IMG/VR virus record: IMGVR_UViG_3300025070_000144
Location: 1-31,394 of that record
Direction: 5' to 3' (one strand)
DNA: 31,394 nucleotides
Source of the DNA: a virus
The translations under genes and the position numbers were made by a program. Under the pieces are notes generated by a model. That model saw only the letters and a program-made list of their open reading frames with translations. It did no database searches and had not been told where the DNA came from. Shown piece by piece: positions 1 through 8,600 of this stretch. The stretch's first letter is position 1, and each line of letters opens with the position of its first letter.

Positions 1-1
1 T

Positions 2-88
2 TGCTTGAGGTCAGGAGACCTTGTGTTAGACTGCACACACAGTACAGAGGTCTTGTGTAAAGAATGCAAGGCTTTAAGAGAGAAATAA
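2..88 (+). CDS. C-terminal fragment of an unknown rightward gene
   Basis: An open frame enters from the left edge and ends at TAA 86-88, giving 28 residues with a CKEC (CxxC) motif and a Lys/Arg-rich tail. A strong hairpin terminator begins two bases after the stop, which is the main reason to believe this frame: the other frame with a nearby stop (TAA at 58-60) ends before the terminator. The CxxC could be half of a zinc-binding knuckle, but with only the tail visible no function can be assigned. The gene lies outside the window to the left. Confidence 0.5.
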   Translation, partial: CLRSGDLVLDCTHSTEVLCKECKALREK

Positions 89-89
89 A

Positions 90-117
90 AAAAGCCCTCT
101 TGGTCTTGAGGGCTTTT
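90..117 (+). terminator. Intrinsic terminator hairpin
   Basis: A perfect 10-bp stem, AAAAGCCCTC / GAGGGCTTTT, encloses an 8-base loop. It has a T-run on the plus strand and, by symmetry, an A-run before it, so it could stop transcription in both directions. It directly follows the stop codon at 86-88 and insulates the next gene at 186. Confidence 0.85.
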
Positions 118-185
118 AATTATGTTATGTAAACATCCCTTCCGAGGAATAGTACGAAATTAAATTAAATAAATTAAACAAACAA

Positions 186-800
186 ATGCAATTAGTAAAA
201 GATGTAGATACAAACTACAAAGATTATATGTTTATCCGTAACATATTAAGAAAAGGATACACTCACGAATCAACAGTATTAGGTTTATGTATTAAACATA
301 ATATGAAAAACTGCCGTCAGAAACTCTACGACCTTGTAGATTTAGGTCAGGTAGAAAAAATTGAGGTGAAAAGAAGTATTGGTGTTGAAGATTACGTAAG
401 AAAATACAAATACGTTCTTAAAAAAACAGAGTTATCTTGCTATGCAGCAGCAGGTGTAGATAAGCTAGGAGGTTGGCAAGCAGATAGCGAAATAAAACGC
501 AGGTTAGATTTCGATTCTTTGCTACTTATGGTTTCAAAGTTTTATGATGAGCCTAAGATAGATATAATATCTACGTCAAGAAAAAGAGAGCTTGTAATAC
601 CTAGACAAATGTTTTGCTATATAGCGAGGTTTAATATCCCTAATATAACTTTATCTAAGATAGGAAAGTTTCTTGGCAATAGAGACCACTCTACTGTGAT
701 ACATTCAGTAAATCAAGCTGAAAATTTTATGAGCTACGACAAGCAGTTTCAAGCTGATTACAGAAGGTTGGTTGATTTTATAAATAAAAAATTAGGATAA
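186..800 (+). CDS. DnaA domain IV-like DNA-binding protein (no AAA+ domain)
   Basis: The C-terminal half (about residues 108-204) matches the DNA-binding domain IV of the replication initiator DnaA. It has the SxSRKRELVxPRQ segment (about residues 129-141) and the signature GNRDHSTVIHS (about 166-176), equivalent to GGRDHTTVLHA in E. coli DnaA. The N-terminal half is unrelated to the DnaA ATPase; it is basic, predicted helical and may be a winged-helix-type segment. With 204 residues there is no room for an AAA+ module, so it cannot be a full initiator. By inference it binds DnaA-box-like sites, in the phage origin or the host chromosome, or acts as a regulator. The start has an A-rich leader (AAATTAAACAAACAA) and no Shine-Dalgarno site, as usual in Bacteroidetes. 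The 68-base gap to the upstream terminator holds an imperfect dyad (122-136) but no recognisable TAnnTTTG box. Confidence 0.85.
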   Translation: MQLVKDVDTNYKDYMFIRNILRKGYTHESTVLGLCIKHNMKNCRQKLYDLVDLGQVEKIEVKRSIGVEDYVRKYKYVLKKTELSCYAAAGVDKLGGWQADSEIKRRLDFDSLLLMVSKFYDEPKIDIISTSRKRELVIPRQMFCYIARFNIPNITLSKIGKFLGNRDHSTVIHSVNQAENFMSYDKQFQADYRRLVDFINKKLG

Positions 801-815
801 TTAAAATATATTATT

Positions 816-823
816 TAGATTTG
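816..823 (+). promoter_or_regulatory. Candidate Bacteroidetes -7 box (TAGATTTG)
   Basis: TAGATTTG fits the Bacteroidetes TAnnTTTG consensus. It lies in the 34-base gap between the DnaA-like gene and the gene at 835, with about 11 bases between the box and the ATG. No clear -33 TTG element is seen. The box would give a very short leader and separate control of the phosphoesterase cluster. Confidence 0.4.
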
Positions 824-834
824 AAACCACAGGG

Positions 835-1023
835 ATGAAATTGTCTGCATACGAAAAGGAGAGATTAGCTCACATCAACTATAAGATGGGAGTTATTCAC
901 GACTTTGTAGATGACATCTATGAACTTCTAGTCGACAGAGATTTTGATGAATTGAGTGATGTGCTTGTCGAGTTAATCGAGGAGTTAAGAGAAATTCAAT
1001 TATCAATTACCGATGAGCTATAG
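835..1023 (+). CDS. Small acidic helical protein
   Basis: A 62-residue protein, rich in Glu/Asp, Leu and Ile and apparently wholly helical. I recognise no family. It is the first gene after a possible promoter box, and its end overlaps the start of the phosphoesterase gene by 11 bases, so translation of the two is probably coupled. The charge pattern (alternating acidic and hydrophobic residues, e.g. VELIEELREI) suggests an amphipathic helix that binds a protein partner, perhaps the product of the adjacent gene. No catalytic or metal motif is visible. Confidence 0.7.
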   Translation: MKLSAYEKERLAHINYKMGVIHDFVDDIYELLVDRDFDELSDVLVELIEELREIQLSITDEL

Positions 1024-1729
1024 TGATTTTAGACCAAGACTAAAAGGCAACAAAAAAGATGCCTACCTAAACTTAACCAAAAACGAAAAGCGTATACTTG
1101 TTATAGGTGACCTGCACGCACCATTTACCCTTGACGGGTACTTTGAGTTCTGTAAGGACACCTATGCAAAGTATAACTGCAATCAAGTAATTTTTATTGG
1201 AGATATAATCGACAACCACTACTCGTCATTTCACGCAACTGACCCGGATGGGATGGGCGGTGGAGATGAGCTTGACTATGCGATTGAAGAGATTGCTAAG
1301 TGGCGAGATGAGTTTCCAAAAGCAGATGTGTGTATTGGAAACCACGATAGAATAATAATGCGTAAGGCTTTTGATTCTCAGATTCCTGCACGTTGGATAA
1401 AAGATTACAATGATGTACTTGGAACTAATTGGAATTGGGTTGAGCAGGTTGTCTATGATGGTGTACAATACGTTCACGGTGAAGGAGGAACAGCCCGGAC
1501 TAAATCTAAGAATGATATGATGTCAACCGTACAGGGACATATCCATACACAGGCATATACCGAATGGAATGTAGGTAAGAACTTCAAGATATTCGGAATG
1601 CAGGTAGGTTGTGGAGTTGATGGTAAGTCATACGCAGCAGCGTATGCTAAGAACTTCAAGAAGCAAGCTATTGGATGTGGTGTAGTATTCGGTGGACATA
1701 CAGCAATTAACTGTATGATGGAGCTATGA
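1013..1729 (+). CDS. Calcineurin-like metallophosphoesterase
   Basis: The full set of binuclear metallophosphoesterase motifs is present in order: GDLH (residues 32-35), GDIIDN (63-68), GNHD (109-112), a conserved His in VHGEG (His155) and GHIH (175-178). These residues bind two metal ions and hydrolyse phosphoesters. At 238 residues it is a compact, single-domain, cytosolic enzyme. The substrate cannot be read from the sequence; phage relatives of this fold include protein phosphatases, nucleic-acid or cyclic-nucleotide phosphodiesterases and DNA repair nucleases. It overlaps both neighbours (11 bases upstream, 4 downstream), and the nuclease-like gene follows, so a role in nucleic-acid metabolism or counter-defence is reasonable but inferred. 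The ATG at 1013 is preferred because it gives the coupled overlap. Confidence 0.88.
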   Translation: MSYSDFRPRLKGNKKDAYLNLTKNEKRILVIGDLHAPFTLDGYFEFCKDTYAKYNCNQVIFIGDIIDNHYSSFHATDPDGMGGGDELDYAIEEIAKWRDEFPKADVCIGNHDRIIMRKAFDSQIPARWIKDYNDVLGTNWNWVEQVVYDGVQYVHGEGGTARTKSKNDMMSTVQGHIHTQAYTEWNVGKNFKIFGMQVGCGVDGKSYAAAYAKNFKKQAIGCGVVFGGHTAINCMMEL

Positions 1730-2115
1730 GTTTAATAAGAAACAGTAATCAAGTAAAGCAAGCTATAGATTTTACAGGTGTTCAAAATGGTAGAATACAT
1801 CCATCAGATATAGATGCGGTTTTAGAGTTTGATAATGAGGCTTTAATACTTATAGAAGTAAAGAGAGAGAACAACGATATACCTACAGGTCAAAGACTTT
1901 TGTTAGAAAGAATTTGTAATTCTTGGAGAACAGATAAATCTATAGTTTTAAAAGTAGTTCATAAATATAAAAACGACTCATCAGACATACCATTAGATAT
2001 GTGTATGGTTGAAAGCTGTTATTATAATAAAAAGTGGATTGATAAAAAATCAACATTAATAGATGCCTTAAATAATATAGGCGTTAAGTGGAATATTAAA
2101 AAATTAAAATTTTAA
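1726..2115 (+). CDS. PD-(D/E)XK nuclease-like protein
   Basis: A 129-residue protein carrying HPSDIDAVLEFDNEALILIE with VK following: Asp30, then 13 residues, then Glu44-Val-Lys46. This is the spacing and beta-strand context of the PD-(D/E)XK core, in which the acids bind Mg2+ and the Lys activates water. A Gln at position 56 in the following helix fits the QxxxY-like element of some members. Size resembles small restriction-like or VRR-NUC-type domains and Holliday junction resolvases. Target and specificity are unknown. The gene overlaps the phosphoesterase gene by 4 bases (ATGA) and abuts the next gene without a gap, so it belongs to a co-translated cluster. Confidence in the fold is moderate, in the exact activity low. 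Confidence 0.55.
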   Translation: MSLIRNSNQVKQAIDFTGVQNGRIHPSDIDAVLEFDNEALILIEVKRENNDIPTGQRLLLERICNSWRTDKSIVLKVVHKYKNDSSDIPLDMCMVESCYYNKKWIDKKSTLIDALNNIGVKWNIKKLKF

Positions 2116-2382
2116 ATGGCAACATACGATGATAAATTAAGAACACTAGAAGCATTAAGAGAATCAGATGCAATGGTTGTAACAGGGTTTGGAGAAGCTC
2201 TTATGGGCTATTGTGACTTCAGAGGTAATCTAGTGGCAGCTTATGACATAGACAAGTGTATAGATATAATTGCACAAGATATGGAGTATGAAGATGCTAT
2301 AGATTATTTTTACTTCAACATACACGGTGCGTATGTAGGAGAAGGTTCACCAATTTTCATAAGATTAGACCACAACATATGA
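2116..2382 (+). CDS. Conserved small phage protein of unknown function
   Basis: An 88-residue protein with a YDIDKCIDII segment and the stretch EDAIDYFYFNIHGAYVGEGS followed by PIF. The pattern (predicted helix with E-x-A-x-x-x-F, then N-I-x-G-A-Y-V-G-E-x-x-P-I-F) recurs in many small phage proteins that I recall only as uncharacterised. It is likely a compact cytosolic alpha/beta protein. It starts right after the stop of the nuclease-like gene and overlaps the downstream microprotein by 4 bases (ATGA). No catalytic residues can be named. Confidence 0.75.
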   Translation: MATYDDKLRTLEALRESDAMVVTGFGEALMGYCDFRGNLVAAYDIDKCIDIIAQDMEYEDAIDYFYFNIHGAYVGEGSPIFIRLDHNI

Positions 2383-2468
2383 GCAAAGGACCAAACTACG
2401 AAGAATTTATAATAGCTACGCTAATTAATTTAGCTATAGTTTTGTTCGTCTTGAAGTTAATCTTGTAA
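2379..2468 (+). CDS. 29-residue single-span membrane microprotein
   Basis: An ATG overlaps the previous stop (ATGA) and opens a 29-codon frame ending at TAA 2466-2468. The product begins MSKGPNYEEF and continues as an uninterrupted hydrophobic helix (IIATLINLAIVLFVLKLIL), long enough to span the inner membrane. The translational coupling and the clean transmembrane segment argue for a real gene despite its size. Its 3' end overlaps the end of the opposing leftward gene by 35 bases. It may act at the membrane (lysis helper, superinfection exclusion or inhibitor), but the function is unknown. Confidence 0.5.
   Translation: MSKGPNYEEFIIATLINLAIVLFVLKLIL
2412..2437. terminator. Possible hairpin between convergent transcripts
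   Basis: ATAGCTA and TAGCTAT form a 7-bp AT-rich inverted repeat with a 12-base spacer that can extend the stem with CTAA/TTAG. It lies where the rightward early cluster and the leftward late operon meet, within the 3' ends of both. Only a short T-run (TTTT) follows on the plus strand, so it is weak as an intrinsic terminator. Confidence 0.3.
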
Positions 2469-2616
2469 TCTTCTTAGGCTTAAAGATGTTCTTCATCTTC
2501 TTTGGCTTAACTCTTGCAGGTAGATTCTTTGAGCCGTATTCCTTCTCCCACTTTGCTGCAAGCTCGGGCATATTTTTGTACATATATCGTCTCTGTGCTT
2601 CGCTTTTAAATGGCAT
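2434..2616 (-). CDS. Small basic phage protein (MPFKSEAQRRY family)
   Basis: A 60-residue protein starting MPFKSEAQRRYMYKNMPELA, then AKWEKEYG, an N-terminal pattern (MPFKSxxQRRYxxxxxPExAxxWxxxYG) I recognise from many small, uncharacterised tailed-phage proteins and from ends of larger phage proteins. The C-terminal half is strongly basic and probably disordered, which suggests contact with DNA or with acidic virion proteins. It is the last gene of the leftward late operon, 2 bases after the end of the giant 2334-residue gene, which also ends in a basic tail. It may be a virion component; no enzymatic motif is visible. Confidence 0.75.
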   Translation of the reverse strand: MPFKSEAQRRYMYKNMPELAAKWEKEYGSKNLPARVKPKKMKNIFKPKKITRLTSRRTKL

Positions 2617-2618
2617 AA

Positions 2619-5600
2619 TTATCTTCTTGTTCTTGAACTTCTTGTTTGTCTCCTCGGTCTTTCTTTTCCTTTACGAAATGCAGGTGCATAATTAATATCT
2701 CCTCCTTCTTTTATTATTTTATTCACTCTTCTCTGTAAGTTTTTTAATCTTTTTTCGGCTAACTTTTCGTCATATCCTTCAGATTTAGGACCGAACTGAA
2801 CCTCCCAAAGTGAATAATCATTGGTCTTCATATCTTTTTCGTCTTCATATCCCATTAGTTTTTCTTCCATAGCTTGCTTTTCTATTTTAGCTTTCTTTTT
2901 AGCTACAGTTAAATCCTTATATATGTCCTGATAAACCATCTTTTTTATATCTCTATAAAAAGGAATCATATTTAGATTACCAAATATTTCAAGAAGAAGC
3001 CTGTCTGTTCTTTCTCTATTTTGTCTTACTACTGCATCAGCTTTTGTTTTTTCAGGTGCAGTAGCTTGTTTAATCATAAAGTCTATTGACTTCATAAAAG
3101 GAGTAAGTGGACCTCCTATTTTCATTATAACATCACCTAAATCAGATTGTCCTTCTCTTCCTGTTTTTTGAAATAGATTAAATTGTATGGCATCTTTATA
3201 TGGGTCATAATCGCCATTTCTTAAAAACTGTAATTGCTCCTCATTAAACCATTCTACACCCGCATTTATAATACTTTTGAAAGCATTGCCAAAATCTCTA
3301 CCCAACGTAAGCTGAGTGAAAGTTGAAGCAAGTGCCTGACCAAGTTCTTGATAGAATGATTTTTCATCAGCATATAATAGCTCTTCATCCTCGATTTCAT
3401 CTCCAAATATTTCATTAGAAATTTTCAACATAATTTCTGTCATCAAGTTCATACCTACGGTATAAAGAGTCATACGAACAGTAACTGCTGCTAATAATGC
3501 TGCTCCTTGCTTTCTACTCATTTCTCCTCTTCCCACCATAGCATATACACCTGTCCTAGCTGCTGCATATTCAAAATGCAAGAATTTTGTCATAAACTTA
3601 TTGAATACATTATATCCTTTCAGCAATGTAGATTGATTAGGTTTTACAGTACCTTTAAGTATACCCATAAATGGATTATCTGTTGCACCGGTTTGAGTTG
3701 TTTTATTATCTGCCTTTTTCTTAGCAGCATCCAATGCCTTAGCGTTTTCGTTCATATACGCTTCGTCATTTTTAAGTATCTTTTGGAAGTCAGGAGATTT
3801 ACCCGTTATGTTCTTAAACTCAACATCAAAAGTACCCATCCATAATCGTTGCATAACAATCTTATCGGGAGTGGATATTAATTTATCAGCAACTCCCTCT
3901 ATTGCTTTATAGGATGACTTTAATGAGGCATCATACTTACCTATAGGGGCAGACTTATTTACTAGCTTAGTTAGAGTGTTCATAACTGTACCCTTCATCT
4001 TACCTGCCTCTCTTCCCTGTGTTTTATTTATTAAACTAGAGTCGACCAACTTACCTGAAAGCTCATCAAATCCAAAAATCCTTGATGTATTTACAGACCC
4101 AACATTATCCATTATTATAGAGCCATTATCTGCTGAAGTAAATTCTGCTAGCTTCATACCTCTAGCAAATTCTGTAGGGGAATTTATCGCAGCAAAAGCC
4201 AAGTTACTACCAAGTTCAGCAACAAATCTAGGTGCACTTGCTAGCATAGTTCTATAACCTGTCTTTGTCATATAGTTTAACACATCATCTGCAAACGAAG
4301 TTTCGATAAACGTTGTATCTAAGACATTACTTAATGCTTCATCAAAAGCATTTTCTATCGCATTCAATGTATTTAATTGTTTTTTTGAATCTGAGTCTAT
4401 TAACTTCCTAGCATCTTCTAATGTTTTGTATGTTCCTCTTATGGTGTCTGATAAATGATAATCCATAAGAAGTTTTTTAGAACTATTAGATACAGACGAA
4501 TATACATCCATATTTATTGCACTAGGCTTGCCTGTTCTTTTTATTAATAGCTTTGACTTTGTGTTTGGTTTTAACGACTCTTTGTATGCTTCTGATTCAA
4601 GTATTCCTCTTTTTTTTGCGTCTTTAACTTCAGGTAAAACATTCAATGAAATATAATTATCTAAAGTTTCTATTGGCTCTCCATATATGATGTTAGAAAC
4701 ATACTCAGCCATTGGTGTCATACTTTGATTAATATCTGTAAGAGTGTCTATAGATTCTTTTTCTGCTTTGTTAAACGAATCGTATAGTTTTTCGTTATCA
4801 AAAACGTCATCTACTGTGTAGTCTTTTAATATACTTTCAAATGCTTGTATATCTCTTTCATCATAAAAACCTTTCAGTTCCTTTGATTTTTTTATTGTAG
4901 CGTTTAAAATATCTGTAGCACTATTTACTTGTTTACTATCCGGGTTGCTCAAAAACTCTCTCTGAATCATATAAGCCATTTGCTTAAATGAAGATAGTGT
5001 AAACTTATTTGGGTCGTATCCAAGAGATTTGAATACCTTATCTTGTGCGTTTTGTATTCTTATGTTTGTAACATCACTTTGATTTTTATAACGAGAATAT
5101 GCTTCTGCTATTGGCTTAAATACCGTATCAAATATTGTGGTGGTTTTAAAGTCTCCAAATAAATTATCTATATATTTCAGAGGATTTCTTCTAATCATCT
5201 CATCTGTAGATTTTCTATTGGTCAACAAACTTTTTACATTGCTTATAAATTTACTTATAGGTAATGGTTTTGCTTTTTTTATAGAATTGTTCGCTAAATT
5301 TAAGGCTTTGTTATTTGATGATATATTAGTTGAAATCTTTTTAGCGTAGCTAGTAAAGTATCCATTATTAATGTTGTCTGCTATTTTTGATATATTTTTT
5401 AAATCATAGGTTGATAGATTTTCTAATCCTTTTGTTTTTAGTAATTTAAAAAAGTTATTAGCATCATCTCTCTCTAATCTAGTGTCTAGAGAGTTTATTG
5501 AATCTTGATTAGCTTTTATTTGACCTATTTCTTTTATTAGTTTTTTTCTTTCTTCCTGTTTTTGTTCCTCCGTCTTTTCTTCAACTTTTTTAGTTTGTGA

Positions 5601-8600
5601 TAAAATTTCAGTTTTATATTTTACCATAAGGTCATATTCGTCCTGATTGATGATACCTTCATCTCTCATAGAGTTTATTGTCTGATTATATGTTGACCCC
5701 TTATCAGATTTAGAATACTTTTCTATTAAGCTAGGGACAGTAGAATATTGTTCATTTAAACCCTTGACTATATTGCTAGCCATTTCTTCTACCTTAGCTC
5801 TTTTATCTAAAGATACTACAGCATCCTTCTTTCCGAACATTTCAACTAATGATTCGTAATCACTTAATACAGATTCAGGTATTATAGATGCATCTGTATT
5901 AAATATTTTTCTCAAGTTATTTATACTATTGGATAATATCCCTGCTTTTTTATTGGCTGTATTTTTTGCTATTTTTCTTTTTGAATTTAATGAAGACATT
6001 TTAGAAGAATAGTTTGCATCTTTTATAACATTCGCCATATAATCTACAAACTTACTAATAGAGGTTTCACTTAGTGGATTAACTCTAGATAGTCTAGACA
6101 ATATACTATTCATTTGCTTTGTAGTAATATTGCCCTCTTGATTTAAGTTTTTAACTTCAGTAGAAATTTGTTTTATACCATCCTTAGCTAATTTAATTAT
6201 TCTGTCAGCTATGTTAAGTTTGTCTTCATCGGTTATATTTTTTACATCTTCAAGACCTTCTAAAATCTTTGCTTTTTCTTTTTTTGGTTTTCGTACAACC
6301 TTTGGTTTCTTTTCTTTAGGCTCTACTTTTACAGCAGGTTTTTTTTCTGATATCTTTTTTAGTTTTCTTTCAGCCTTTCTTTTTTCTTTTTTTAACTCCT
6401 TGATATCATCTTTTAAATCTTGAATTATAGATTTTTGGCTATCTTTATAATCTGACTTTTCAGCTTTTAATTCATCAATACGTTCCGCTTTAGATTCCTT
6501 GTCTATTTTTGATGCACGAACTTCTTTTATCTCTGCATCAATCCTAGCTATTTCTTGTTTTTCATCACCTTGTTCAATTGAAATCTCCTCTTGTTTGCTT
6601 TCTATTTGACCATCAATATCTTCCATTTCAGATAGCAACGAAGACTCTTCTTCAGTAACTTCGGGAACAGCCTTTTCTTCTTTTACTTCAGGTTTAACTT
6701 CTTCAGTAACCTCTACCTCAGGTGCAACTTCTTCAACAACATCTTCTGCTGTTTCTAGTATACTATCATCCTTTATAATGTATTGCTCTTCAACTGTACC
6801 TCTTGCATCACGAGTGATTAGTTTCACAACCTGAGCATCCGAATTGTCAATTAGTTTCTCCTCTTGCTTTTTTACCTCACTTAAAGGTTGATTTGTATCT
6901 TCAACTTTTACCACGTCAATCGTAGTGCCGGGAGGAACTGTGAATTTTTTTAATGGCTTGTCTCCTTTGTAATCACTAGCTAATTTCTTATCAGCAGCAG
7001 CAAATTCACCTTTCTCTATTTTGTGTGCCGAGAAAGGCTTGCCATCTTTTATTTTAGGCTGCATACCTTTAAATAAGGTTTGCTCTTCAGTAGTTGTTAT
7101 TTGTTCTCCCGGGGTCTTAGCTTGCTCAAGCTCAACTTTTGCTTCAGGTGCAACTTCTTCAGTAACTTTAGTTAAGGATTGATTGTCAAAAACAATGTAA
7201 GAGTCTCCTTCTCCCTCAAACTTATTGTCATAAACAAATGCATCAATATTATTTTTATTTAAAACATTCAATACATCATCAAAAGTTTTTATTTCTTTTT
7301 TAGCAATACCTCTTTCTTTAGATATCAATCCTAAATCTTGGAGTATATTTCTATATTTTGAAAGAGTCCATCTTCCTACATCATCAACTCTAACAATGTT
7401 TTTAGGATTTATTCTAACCTTTATTAATCTTTTTTTATCCTGCGGTATATTTTTTGTTTTAGCTCTATTTTCTGATTGCTGTTTAGTTCCTAAATGAATG
7501 CCTAATTCCATACGGGGAGACTCGGTTGTTCCGTCCGTCATTCCCATAACTTTAAAATCTGTAAAATCCTCTGATGTAGCGTGAAATAATTCTATTTCTT
7601 CTTCAGGTGCAGCTTCTTCAGTAACCTGCTCTTTAACTTCTACTTCAGGTGCAGCTTCTATTGGATTATCTTCAAGCTCCTTCATTTGTTCGTTGAGCTC
7701 AGCTACCTTTCTTTTCCCTGCTTGTGTTTTATTGTCTTTTAACTTATCAGCCTCCATTTGAAGGTCTGCAATTTTATCTACAGTAGCATCATTTAACTCA
7801 GGCTTTGCTTGAGATATTTGTTCTTTAACAGCTCCCTTGACAATCTTGTTCTGCACTTTATCAGAAAGTTCTTTGTCATTTTCTATATTAATGTCAGAAT
7901 CAGCTAGTTCTTCGGGAGTCATTGATTCAACTACATCTTTAATAACAGATTCATTTACAGTATTGCCATTAATTTTATATGTCGCAGGGTCTGTTGCTTT
8001 TATTTGACTTTGAATAAAAGTCTTAGCACTACCCGGAGTTTCTGCAAAAAACTCAAGACCTACATCTGACCAAGTTGGTGTTTCTCCTATAGCTACAGTA
8101 CCCAATGCTTCTCCTGTTGCCCCTCCTGTACCTTCAAATCCTGTAGTGACAGCTAAAACTTTCCCTTTCCCTGCTCCTTTAGAAAGCATCTTAGCACCAA
8201 CGCTACCACCAATTAAACCAAAGGCTGTATCTATAATTCCAACAGTTAAACCTCTAGTTATTGCTTTGTTTCTAATTTTTTTATATGCCTCTTTATCATT
8301 GAGCATATTTTTTATATTCTCTCTATTAAGAGGTTTGTCTCCAACTTCCTCCATAAGTAATTCAGAAAACTTACTTCCTGCTTCTAAAACTGTACTTGCA
8401 GCACCAAAAGCAAATGGTATAGCTGAAGCAAATCCTGTTACTGTACCTACTGCTGCTCCGGGTAATGCACCAATACCACCAAGTGCAGCACCTGCTGTCG
8501 TGCCTGCTCCCGCACCATAAGCCATACCTGCTTGCAATGTTGTACTTGCTGCATCTAGCGATTCTTTATTTGCAGCCATTGATGCAAGACTAGTCGCAGC

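Noticed and set aside
1-60. tRNA or small RNA at the left edge (GACCTTGTGT/GGTCTTGTGT repeats)
   Set aside because: No cloverleaf; the sequence is better explained as the end of a coding region followed by a terminator.
6211-6423. Plus-strand frame of 70 codons within the giant gene
   Set aside because: Phe/Ser-rich antisense shadow of the Lys/Glu-rich coiled coil; no coupling or leader.
8146-8520. Plus-strand 124-codon frame, Pro/Ala-rich
   Set aside because: Antisense of the Gly/Ala-rich part of the giant protein; low-complexity composition explains the long open frame.
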